A stretch of 6,846 bases of DNA from Cyanobacteria bacterium T3Sed10_344R1 (GTDB lineage Bacteria; Cyanobacteriota; Cyanobacteriia; Phormidesmidales; Phormidesmidaceae): the NCBI GenBank assembly GCA_003566335.1, contig PXDR01000338.1, forward strand, positions 1 through 6,846. The letters run 5' to 3'. Under the pieces are notes generated by a model. It ran no database searches. It was not told the origin of the DNA and worked only from the letters and a program-made list of their open reading frames with translations. Numbering within the stretch: the first letter of the stretch is position 1; each line of letters starts with the position of its first letter. Both the position numbers and the translations under genes were made by a program. Positions 1 to 5,843 of this stretch are shown here, one piece after another.

Positions 1-1909
1 CTCCCAAAATCGGTGCTTTGGTCACCGGGCCAGCGGATGGTTTGGGGGAACTTGCGATCGCAGAAGCAATCAGCGCCGCCGTCTCGTCCTTCTCCACCGG
101 AGCCTCGGTGAGAGACTGCTCCACCTTCACCGCTTCCCGCAGCCGGTTAACCACCAGATTCAGGGTGACTTCGCCATAGCCCAGCCCCGCCAGCAGATCT
201 TCCACGCAAACATAATTGCAGCGCTCCGCCGTTGCCTGGGCCGGGGGGGATTTCAGCAGGGACTCAAAGCCATTTTTGCCCAGTTCCTTCTCCAGCATTT
301 CCCGACCTCGGGCCACGTTCTCATCCCGGTGACAGCGCTTATACCACTGGCGAATCCGGTTCCGCGCTCCCGCTGTCACCACAAAATTCAGCCAGTCCAG
401 GCTAGGGTGGCTGTTCTTTTGGGTAATGATTTCCACAATGTCGCCGTTTTGCAGCGGCGTATCTAGGGTGACAATGCGGCCATTCACCCGCGCCCCGGCG
501 CAGTGGTTGCCCACTTCGGTATGGATGCGATAGGCAAAGTCCACCGGCGTCGCCCCCCGGTGTAGGGGCAACACATCGCCATTGGGGGTAAAGACATAGA
601 CATCTTCATCGAACAGATTGCCCTTGATGTCTTCGAGATATTCCTGGGCGTCCTTCAAATCGCTCTGCCACTCTAGAAGCTGACGCAGCCAGGTGAACTT
701 CTCGTCTACCGGGGTGACCCGGGTGTTGCTAGAGTTGCCGCTCTCCTTGTATTTCCAGTGGGCCGCAATCCCGTATTCCGCCACATGGTGCATGTCGAGG
801 GTGCGAATCTGCACCTCAATGGGCCGACCGGAGGTGCTAATCACCACCGTATGCAAAGACTGGTAGCGGTTGGGTTTGGGCAAGCCGATATAGTCCTTAA
901 ACCGGCCCGGAATGGGCCGAAAGGCATCATGCACCACCGCCAAGGCCCGATAACACTGGTCGTTATTGCCGACAATCAGCCGCACCGCCGCCACGTCGAA
1001 AATTTCCTGAAACTCCTTCTGCTGCCGCTGCATTTTTTGATAAATGCCGTGGAGGTGTTTGGGACGGCTGTTGACCTCAATACAGGTAACGCCAATCTCG
1101 CTGAGGCGCTGACGCAGGGTTTCGGCCACTTGCTTCAGCCGATCTTCGCGATCTCCCCGCTTTTCGGCCACCAGATCCTGCATGGTGCGGTAGGCGTCGG
1201 GTTCTAGGTATTTAAAAGAGAGATCTTCTAATTCCCACTTAAACCGGCCAATCCCTAGGCGGTTGGCCAGGGGGGCAAAAATCTCTAGGGTTTCTCGGGC
1301 GATGCGGCGCTGTTTCGGGGGAGCCAGATGCTCTAGGGTGCGCATGTTGTGCAGCCGATCGGCCAGTTTGACCACAATCACCCGAATATCCTGGGCCATC
1401 GCCAAGAACATGCGGCGAAAGTTTTCGGCCTGTTGTTCAGTCTTGCTGTCGAAATTAAACTTGGACAGCTTGGTCACCCCTTCAACCAACTGGCGCACTT
1501 CTTCGCCAAACCGCTCTTCGATTTCTGCGGGGGTGACCTCGGTGTCTTCCACCACGTCATGCAGAAACCCGGCGGCAATCATGGCGCTGTCGCCACCGAG
1601 ATCCCGCAGCAGCCCCGCCACCGCCACCGGATGACAAATGTAGGGTTCCCCCGAGGCCCGCACCTGGCCGCGATGGAGCTGATAGGCAAACTCAAAGGCG
1701 CTACAGACTAAGGCGTTATTGGATTTATTGGTTGAGTGATTCTCCGCTGAACTCTCGCTGGCTGAGGGGGAAGCTGAGTTTTCGCCAACCGCGCCAGGGC
1801 TAGGCTGATGCTGGTCAAGAATGCAGGACTCTAGCCACCCCGGTAGGCTGCAGTCGTCGGGCAGGGCGGTGGCAACAGGGTCGGTGGCAACAGGCGTGGT
1901 GACGTTCAT
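1..1909 (-). CDS. relA/spoT: Bifunctional (p)ppGpp synthetase/hydrolase, RelA/SpoT (RSH) family, C-terminus cut by window edge
   Basis: Makes and degrades the alarmone (p)ppGpp in the cytoplasm, controlling the stringent response. I translated the minus strand by hand: 636 complete codons with no stop, running off the left edge. Residues 1-68 are a variable leader rich in Ser, Ala and Asn. The HD hydrolase domain follows (about 70-230), with HPVAV at 93-97, the metal-binding HD in FLHDVVEDT (115-123) and KLADRLHNMRT (181-191). The synthetase domain (about 245-385) has GRFKDYIGLPK (335-345), YQSLHT (349-354) and PIEVQIRT (363-370). The TGS domain (about 435-497) has DVYVFTPNGDV, and a helical region follows to about 590. 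Both active sites look intact and RFKD is the form typical of bifunctional enzymes, so this is not a synthetase-only RelA. The zinc-finger and ACT domains expected in a roughly 750-residue protein lie outside the window. The ATG at 1909 is the only ATG/GTG/TTG after the upstream in-frame TAG and before the HD domain. No Shine-Dalgarno sequence is visible. Confidence 0.96.
   Translation of the reverse strand, partial: MNVTTPVATDPVATALPDDCSLPGWLESCILDQHQPSPGAVGENSASPSASESSAENHSTNKSNNALVCSAFEFAYQLHRGQVRASGEPYICHPVAVAGLLRDLGGDSAMIAAGFLHDVVEDTEVTPAEIEERFGEEVRQLVEGVTKLSKFNFDSKTEQQAENFRRMFLAMAQDIRVIVVKLADRLHNMRTLEHLAPPKQRRIARETLEIFAPLANRLGIGRFKWELEDLSFKYLEPDAYRTMQDLVAEKRGDREDRLKQVAETLRQRLSEIGVTCIEVNSRPKHLHGIYQKMQRQQKEFQEIFDVAAVRLIVGNNDQCYRALAVVHDAFRPIPGRFKDYIGLPKPNRYQSLHTVVISTSGRPIEVQIRTLDMHHVAEYGIAAHWKYKESGNSSNTRVTPVDEKFTWLRQLLEWQSDLKDAQEYLEDIKGNLFDEDVYVFTPNGDVLPLHRGATPVDFAYRIHTEVGNHCAGARVNGRIVTLDTPLQNGDIVEIITQKNSHPSLDWLNFVVTAGARNRIRQWYKRCHRDENVARGREMLEKELGKNGFESLLKSPPAQATAERCNYVCVEDLLAGLGYGEVTLNLVVNRLREAVKVEQSLTEAPVEKDETAALIASAIASSPKPSAGPVTKAPILG
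1867..1896. repeat. 15-bp tandem duplication in the 5' end of the RSH gene
   Basis: Two adjacent 15-base units share CGGTGGCAACAGG on the plus strand. Being a multiple of three, the duplication stays in frame and gives the peptide PVATD-PVATA at residues 6-15. It sits in the unconserved leader before the HD domain, so it probably has little effect on function. Replication slippage is the simplest explanation. Confidence 0.8.
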
Positions 1910-2031
1910 AAACTCAACCAGTAGGCGACAGGAGAACAGGGAAAGCTAAGGGAAAACCAACGCCTTGCTTAGTCCTTATTCCTTACCATGAGGGGGCTAA
2001 CCGAGGTCGGCAAGTAAGGATGATTTAACCC

Positions 2032-2060
2032 CCCTGAATTCAGGGCCAGATTCAGGGCAG
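2032..2060. repeat. 14-bp perfect palindrome with partial tandem copy
   Basis: CCCTGAATTCAGGG at 2032-2045 is a perfect palindrome. Its right half is repeated: ATTCAGGGCCAG (2038-2049) is followed directly by ATTCAGGGCAG (2050-2060). CCCTGAAT could therefore pair with the second ATTCAGGG (2050-2057) as an 8-bp stem with a 10-base loop, whereas the simple palindrome leaves no room for an RNA loop. It lies about 120 bases upstream of the RSH start codon. It could be a dimeric-regulator operator or RNA structure in the RSH leader. No known consensus is recognised. Confidence 0.6.
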
Positions 2061-2162
2061 GTTAGAGATTAAAGCTGGGGCGATAGTTCGAGATGATGCG
2101 TCCAGACCTGGGGAACTCATTACCGGGAAGGGTTGCCGAAATGAGTTGCCGAACCCTAAAGT

Positions 2163-2183
2163 GGAGCGCCGCTCTTTTTCTTT
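2163..2183 (+). terminator. Possible Rho-independent terminator or attenuator, plus strand
   Basis: GAGC (2164-2167), a GCC triloop and GCTC (2171-2174) form a short GC-rich stem, extended by a G-T pair at 2163/2175. It is followed at once by TTTTTCTTT (2175-2183). The stem is short for a terminator, so this is tentative. No plus-strand gene ends here. If real, it would end a small RNA or a prematurely terminated mrp leader. Confidence 0.3.
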
Positions 2184-2189
2184 ATTGTA
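2184..2189 (-). promoter_or_regulatory. Candidate -10 element for the RSH gene
   Basis: On the minus strand this reads TACAAT, five of six matches to TATAAT, about 275 bases upstream of the RSH start codon. The hexamer 17 bases further upstream (AGGAGG) does not resemble a -35 box. It would have to be a promoter lacking a -35, which occurs in cyanobacteria. A single AT-rich hexamer is weak evidence. Confidence 0.18.
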
Positions 2190-2268
2190 GGTAAGTCTAT
2201 ACATATCCTCCTAGAGTCGGGGGTTGAAAGGCGACCGTTTCCGCCAATGTGCTGAGCCAATGGGGTAG

Positions 2269-2331
2269 GCCGGGTGCTGATCAATCCCGGCTGAAATGAT
2301 CTTCAATGCCTGGAATGGGGCGGGTTCAGCC
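2269..2331 (+). promoter_or_regulatory. Overlapping inverted repeats in the region before mrp
   Basis: GCCGGG (2269-2274) is complementary to CCCGGC (2286-2291), giving a 6-bp stem with an 11-base loop. GGCTGAA (2289-2295) is complementary to TTCAGCC (2325-2331), giving a 7-bp stem. The two share bases 2289-2291, so in RNA they would compete. This resembles a switchable leader upstream of mrp, but GC-rich sequence produces such pairings by chance and no riboswitch class is recognised. Confidence 0.25.
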
Positions 2332-2352
2332 TAGAGGCCACCGGGCAAAGGT

Positions 2353-2392
2353 AAGATCAACTCATAAAAGATCAACTCAAAAGATCAACGCA
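2353..2392. repeat. Three direct copies of AAGATCAACnCA upstream of mrp
   Basis: AAGATCAACTCA occurs at 2353-2364 and 2368-2379, and AAGATCAACGCA at 2381-2392, so copies start 15 and 13 bases apart. The array ends 50 bases before the mrp start codon, a suitable place for a set of regulator-binding sites. It does not match the motifs I remember for SufR (CAAC-N6-GTTG), Fur or RpaB (HLR1). The copies are seen directly; their role as an operator is inference. Confidence 0.6.
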
Positions 2393-2442
2393 TTAGAGTT
2401 CCGTTTGTTTTCCCGTTCATTTAGTGGCCTGCCTCTTCACCC

Positions 2443-3513
2443 ATGACTCTGACCCTGAGCCCGCAAAGTGTTTTAGATGTACTGCGTCCGGTACAAGACC
2501 CGGAGCTGCAAAAGAGCCTGGTAGATCTGAATATGATCCGCAATGTTCAGGTAGAGGGTGGTCAGGTCAGCTTTCAACTGGTGTTGACGACCCCGGCCTG
2601 TCCGCTGCGGGAATTTATTGTCGAGGACTGTGAAAAGGCGGTGCGCACGCTGCCTGGGGTGGAGAAGGTGGCGGTGGACGTGACAGCAGAAACGCCGCAG
2701 CAAAAGCCCCTCCCCGGTCGCCAGGGGATTGACGGCGTGAAGAACATCCTGGCGGTCTCCAGCGGTAAGGGGGGCGTGGGCAAGAGCACCGTGGCGGTGA
2801 ACCTAGCGGTGGCCTTGGCCCAGAGTGGGGCTAAGGTGGGCCTGATTGATGCCGATATCTACGGCCCGAATGCGCCGATGATGCTGGGCCTGAAGGATGC
2901 CAATGTGATGGTGCGCCAGGGGGAGTCTGGCGAGGTGCTAGAACCGGCCTTTAACCATGGGGTGAAGCTGGTATCTATGGGCTTTTTGATTGATCCTGAC
3001 CAGCCGGTGGTCTGGCGTGGCCCGATGCTGAATGGGGTAATTCGCCAGTTTCTGTACCAGGTGCAGTGGGGCGAACTGGATTATCTGGTGGTGGATATGC
3101 CGCCGGGGACAGGGGATGCTCAGCTCACGTTGGCCCAGGCGGTGCCGATGGCGGGGGCGGTGATTGTGACCACGCCCCAGTCGGTAGCGCTGGCGGATGC
3201 TCGCCGGGGGCTGAAGATGTTTGAGCAGCTCCAGGTGCCGGTGCTGGGGATTGTGGAAAATATGAGCTATTTCATTCCGCCGGATCTGCCGGATCGGCAG
3301 TACGACATTTTTGGTTCCGGGGGCGGTGAGCGCACGGCGACGGAGTTAGGACTGCCCCTGTTGGGCTGCATTCCCCTAGAAATGCCGGTGGGGATCGGCG
3401 GCGATGCCGGGGTGCCGATTGTGGTGGAGGCTCCAGAGTCGGCAGCGGCAAAAGCGTTGGTTGCGATCGCAGAACAAGTTGCCGCCCGAATCTCCGTAGC
3501 GGCTTTGAGCTGA
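2443..3513 (+). CDS. mrp: Mrp/ApbC/NBP35-family Fe-S cluster carrier ATPase
   Basis: A cytoplasmic P-loop NTPase of 356 residues, thought to bind and deliver Fe-S clusters to target proteins; plant HCF101, needed for photosystem I, is a relative. The N-terminal DUF59/MIP18 domain (about 5-85) contains LRPVQDPEL and the conserved cysteine in TTPACPLREF (Cys53). The ATPase domain shows a deviant Walker A GKGGVGKST (108-116), DADIYGPNAP (136-145) and a Walker B-like VVDMPPGTGDAQL (216-228). The family's usual CxxC after ENMS is missing: the stretch reads ENMSYFIPPDLPDRQYDIFG (272-291). The only cysteines are Cys53, Cys63 and Cys309. I remember cyanobacterial Mrp proteins looking like this, so it is probably a lineage trait. 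Length is normal for a DUF59-containing Mrp. The ATG at 2443 precedes the DUF59 domain closely and has no visible Shine-Dalgarno sequence. rodA follows 116 bases downstream on the same strand. Confidence 0.95.
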   Translation: MTLTLSPQSVLDVLRPVQDPELQKSLVDLNMIRNVQVEGGQVSFQLVLTTPACPLREFIVEDCEKAVRTLPGVEKVAVDVTAETPQQKPLPGRQGIDGVKNILAVSSGKGGVGKSTVAVNLAVALAQSGAKVGLIDADIYGPNAPMMLGLKDANVMVRQGESGEVLEPAFNHGVKLVSMGFLIDPDQPVVWRGPMLNGVIRQFLYQVQWGELDYLVVDMPPGTGDAQLTLAQAVPMAGAVIVTTPQSVALADARRGLKMFEQLQVPVLGIVENMSYFIPPDLPDRQYDIFGSGGGERTATELGLPLLGCIPLEMPVGIGGDAGVPIVVEAPESAAAKALVAIAEQVAARISVAALS

Positions 3514-3835
3514 TCCGGCTGGCGCTGAGCCTTAGTTACCCTGATCCCTGATCCCTGGTTAATTTGGGGTTGAATTGATTAGAGTAATTCGAGTCTATTG
3601 ATCTAAGCCCGAGGGGCGGGTAGAAGCGTATGCCGCAACCATTAAGAATGCGATCGCGATGGCAGAAGTGGTCTCAGGGTTGGCAGCAGCTCGACTGGCT
3701 GCTGCTGCTGTTGTCCGTTGGCATGACCATTTTTGCCGCAGTCGTGATCGACAGCATTCAGTCCGACACCGACACCTTTGCCCGGAATCACATCGTCATG
3801 GGCGGCATTGGGCTGGTTCTAGCCCTTGCGATCGC
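3463..3835. repeat. HIP1 octamers (GCGATCGC), densest group of seven in the window
   Basis: GCGATCGC occurs at 3463-3470, 3650-3657 and 3828-3835 in this interval, and also at 54-61, 4278-4285, 6672-6679 and 6793-6800. All lie within coding sequence. HIP1 is strongly over-represented in many cyanobacterial genomes. It is used here as a taxonomic marker and does not indicate a local mobile element. Confidence 0.95.
3570..3599 (+). promoter_or_regulatory. Candidate promoter for rodA
   Basis: TTGAAT at 3570-3575 (four of six to TTGACA) lies 18 bases before TCTATT at 3594-3599 (four of six to TATAAT), ending 30 bases before the rodA ATG. The mrp-rodA gap is 116 bases and comparatively AT-rich here, so a separate promoter is reasonable. 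Both boxes are imperfect, and read-through from mrp is equally possible. Confidence 0.25.
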
Positions 3836-4886
3836 CCGCTGTCGCTATGAGCGGCTGATTGATTGGCAATGGGTGGTTTACGGCATCACCAACCTATCCC
3901 TGCTGGCAGTGATTTTCATTGGCACCAGCGGCCTCGGTGCTCAGCGGTGGATTACGATTGGCGGCTTTAACCTGCAGCCGTCCGAATTTGCCAAGTTAGG
4001 GCTGATTATTACCCTCGCGGCCCTGCTGCACCACCGCAGCACCGTCACCCTGCCGGGGATGATTCAGGTGCTGATGGTCGCCGCCGTACCCTGGGCCTTA
4101 GTCTTTCTCCAACCAGACTTGGGTACTTCCCTAGTCTTTGGAGCCATTACCCTAGGGATGCTCTACTGGGGCAATGCCCATCCCGGCTGGCTGGTGCTGC
4201 TGGTGTCGCCCTTGGTGTCGGCCCTGCTGTTTCATCTCTACCTGCCGGTGTGGATTGCTTGGGTGGTGGCGATGGGTGCGATCGCATGGATTTCGATGCC
4301 TCTACCCCTCTACAGCACCCTCACCGCCACGGTGATCAACGCCGTCAGTGGCAAGTTGGGGGAACTGCTCTGGCGGGTGCTGAAGGACTACCAAAAAGAC
4401 CGGCTGATCTCCTTTCTTGATCCCGACAACGATCCCCTAGGGGCGGGATATCACCTGATTCAGTCTCGGATCGCGATCGGTGCGGGACAAAGCTGGGGTC
4501 GAGGCTGGAACAACGGCACCCAAACCCAGGGCGGCTTCATCCCCGAGCAGCACACCGACTTTATCTTCTCGGCGGTGGGCGAGGAATTTGGCTTTGTGGG
4601 CGGCATGTTGCTGATCATCGCGTTTTGGCTAATCTGCCTGCGGCTGCTGTTGATTGCCCAAAACTCTAAAGACAACTTCGGCTCCCTGCTGGCGGTGGGC
4701 GTGCTCTGTATGCTGGTGTTTCAGGTCATCGTCAATGTGGGCATGACCATTGGTCTGGCCCCGGTAACCGGCATTCCCCTGCCCTGGCTCAGCTATGGTC
4801 GATCGGCCCTGTTGACGAACTTCTTGTCGATTGGCTTAGTCGAAGCCGTGGCCAACTACCGCCATCGACTCAAGTTCACCGCCTGA
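3630..4886 (+). CDS. rodA: Rod shape-determining protein RodA (SEDS peptidoglycan glycosyltransferase)
   Basis: An integral inner-membrane protein of 418 residues that polymerises lipid II into glycan strands with its PBP2 partner during cell elongation. A short basic N-terminus is followed by about ten hydrophobic segments, the first near 23-41. SEDS motifs appear in order: RWITIGGFNLQPSEFAK (106-122), FLQPDLGTSLVF (159-170), the long extracytoplasmic loop DRLISFLDPDNDPLGAGYH (257-275) with IQSRIAIGAGQ, the EQHTDFIFS stretch (306-314), and PVTGIPLPWLSYG (378-390). The Asp of DPLG (268) probably matches the essential loop aspartate of studied RodA proteins. KDRLISFLDP and EQHTDFI favour RodA over FtsW. 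Arg391 replaces the second glycine of the common SYGGS motif, which I believe is usual in cyanobacteria. The ATG at 3630 has a weak AGAAG upstream; Met7 is an alternative start. The gene follows mrp on the same strand and ends 90 bases before ndhS. Confidence 0.95.
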   Translation: MPQPLRMRSRWQKWSQGWQQLDWLLLLLSVGMTIFAAVVIDSIQSDTDTFARNHIVMGGIGLVLALAIARCRYERLIDWQWVVYGITNLSLLAVIFIGTSGLGAQRWITIGGFNLQPSEFAKLGLIITLAALLHHRSTVTLPGMIQVLMVAAVPWALVFLQPDLGTSLVFGAITLGMLYWGNAHPGWLVLLVSPLVSALLFHLYLPVWIAWVVAMGAIAWISMPLPLYSTLTATVINAVSGKLGELLWRVLKDYQKDRLISFLDPDNDPLGAGYHLIQSRIAIGAGQSWGRGWNNGTQTQGGFIPEQHTDFIFSAVGEEFGFVGGMLLIIAFWLICLRLLLIAQNSKDNFGSLLAVGVLCMLVFQVIVNVGMTIGLAPVTGIPLPWLSYGRSALLTNFLSIGLVEAVANYRHRLKFTA

Positions 4887-4976
4887 CAGGCTGAGGCCGC
4901 TGTTCGCTATGTTCAAGATCTCGGTAAGCTAAAAAAGACCTAGACCGTCTTACTCCTAACCGCCCCTCTAAACATC

Positions 4977-5174
4977 ATGATGATTTTGCCTGGATCTGCC
5001 ATTCGCGTCACCAATCCCGACGATACGTACTACGGCTTTCAGGGCCAGGTTCAGCGCCTGGATGGGGGCAAAGTTGCCGTGCTGTTTGAAGGGGGCAACT
5101 GGGATAAGTTGGTTACCTTTAACCTCTCAGAAATTGCCCTAGTTGACGCCACCGCTGGACGAGGCAAGAAGTAA
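4977..5174 (+). CDS. ndhS: NAD(P)H-quinone oxidoreductase subunit S (NdhS)
   Basis: A small peripheral subunit (65 residues) of the cyanobacterial/chloroplast NDH-1 complex on the cytoplasmic face of the thylakoid. It helps dock reduced ferredoxin for cyclic electron flow and respiration. I recognise the family (DUF3252, Synechocystis Ssl0352) by the SH3-like core: ILPGSAIRV, NPDDTYYGFQGQVQRL (14-29), GKVAVLFEGGNWDKLVTF (31-48) and a closing LSEIALVD. Length is normal. The tail ATAGRGKK is basic and poorly conserved. Two ATG codons stand in tandem at 4977 and 4980. The family commonly begins M-I-L-P-G, so translation may start at the second, making 64 residues. No transmembrane segment or cofactor motif is present. 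The gene leads a tight cluster, with the next gene only 3 bases after its stop. I found no convincing promoter in the 90 bases upstream. Confidence 0.9.
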   Translation: MMILPGSAIRVTNPDDTYYGFQGQVQRLDGGKVAVLFEGGNWDKLVTFNLSEIALVDATAGRGKK

Positions 5175-5177
5175 GCC

Positions 5178-5843
5178 ATGCGGCTGCCGCTGCCCTTGTT
5201 TAACCAGGCCCGCCCTCCCGACCACATCGCCGAGGTAGTGGAAACGGTGACCACGGAGTTCTTGGCCCAATGCCTTGATCCCGAAGACTTGAGCTTTCCG
5301 GCGATGCCGCCCTTTGGCAGTTGGGTCAAGTCCTTTGACGAGGAAGCGGCCAACCAAATTTATGGCGTGGTTTACTATGCCACCACCACTCCGGTCGATT
5401 CTGTCCATCGGGCAAGGGCTTTAGGGCTTTCTCTAGAGGAACTGCGGCAGCAGCAGCCCCAGATCTTTGCCATGCTGAAGACAGAGTTTCGGGCGGCGAT
5501 TGTGGGCTATCAGCCGCTGATGCAGCGCAGTGGACGTTCCCAGCTCGGCTCGACCATTTATCAGCACTTGCCGCCCCGTCCGCCCCAAGTTCACCAGGCG
5601 GTGTATCGCTGTAGCACCGAAGAAGTGGTGACCTTTACCGAGAGCCTGGATTTTTTGCGAACTCTGCTGCAAGTGCCCGGCGCTCCAACCGAGGGACTGG
5701 TGGCGGCAGCGATTCGCCAAGGCTATCAGTTGCGCCAGGCCGATCGAGACTGGCTGGTGCGGGCCGGTCGCAGCCTTAGCCTAGTGCTGAAAGATGATTA
5801 CGACCGCCTGCGGGTTATCCTCAGTCAAATTCACCCAGAATGA
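5178..5843 (+). CDS. Conserved cyanobacterial protein of unknown function, HAS-barrel-like N-terminal half
   Basis: A soluble 221-residue protein with no signal peptide or membrane segment. I do not know its function. The pattern in residues 15-110, DHIAEVVETVTTEFLAQC, PPFGSWVKS, IYGVVYYATTTPVDS and a closing TEFRAAIVGY, looks like a HAS-barrel, the beta-barrel at the N-terminus of HerA-type ATPases. No Walker motif follows, so this is not a HerA ATPase. A proline-rich link, LPPRPPQVHQAVYRC (131-145), leads to a helical C-terminal half (about 147-220) ending VLKDDYDRLRVILSQ. I remember similar stand-alone proteins in other cyanobacteria. It starts 3 bases after ndhS, and its stop overlaps the next start as ATGA, so it is probably translated with both neighbours. 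It may be a binding or scaffold protein, but that is a guess. Confidence 0.8.
   Translation: MRLPLPLFNQARPPDHIAEVVETVTTEFLAQCLDPEDLSFPAMPPFGSWVKSFDEEAANQIYGVVYYATTTPVDSVHRARALGLSLEELRQQQPQIFAMLKTEFRAAIVGYQPLMQRSGRSQLGSTIYQHLPPRPPQVHQAVYRCSTEEVVTFTESLDFLRTLLQVPGAPTEGLVAAAIRQGYQLRQADRDWLVRAGRSLSLVLKDDYDRLRVILSQIHPE

Larger units (their letters stand above)
1910..2442. other. Intergenic gap between divergent RSH and mrp; no supported gene
   Basis: These 533 bases separate two divergently read genes, so both sets of 5' signals should lie here. I find no tRNA, no convincing protein gene and no insertion sequence. The gap holds a palindrome with a partial tandem copy (2032-2060), an 8-bp stem AACTCATT/AATGAGTT (2114-2121 with 2140-2147), the direct repeat GTTGCCGAA (2132-2140 and 2145-2153), a terminator-like hairpin with a T-run (2163-2183), overlapping inverted repeats (2269-2331) and three copies of AAGATCAACnCA (2353-2392). 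No strong -35/-10 pair is visible toward mrp, and neither gene has a clear Shine-Dalgarno sequence. Confidence 0.7.

Noticed and set aside
758..1711. Several plus-strand ORFs of 120-149 codons opposite the RSH gene
   Set aside because: They are antisense shadows of a strongly conserved coding sequence, and their translations show no family pattern.
2078..2110. AGTTCGAGA resembling a tRNA T-loop (TTCGA)
   Set aside because: No flanking T-stem, acceptor stem or anticodon arm can be drawn around it.
2093..2194. 33-codon plus-strand ORF in the gap before mrp (starts MMRPDLGNS)
   Set aside because: No ribosome-binding site, no recognisable family, and it runs straight through the terminator-like hairpin. 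An ORF this short is expected by chance in 533 bases.
2424..2633. 69-codon plus-strand ORF overlapping the start of mrp
   Set aside because: It lies in another frame over the well-supported DUF59 domain of mrp, and its composition has no protein-like pattern.
3517..3534. GGCT/AGCC hairpin after mrp as a terminator
   Set aside because: The 4-bp stem has no T-run after it, and such a match is common by chance.
3541..3557. Tandem CTGATCC repeat between mrp and rodA
   Set aside because: Only two 7-base units. Too short to support any function.
4935..4951. Hairpin AAGAC/GTCTT between rodA and ndhS as a rodA terminator
   Set aside because: The stem is only five mostly weak pairs and no T-run follows.
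5051..5720. Minus-strand ORFs of 89-100 codons under ndhS and the HAS-barrel-like gene
   Set aside because: They are shadow frames of two plus-strand genes that have clear family patterns and tight spacing.
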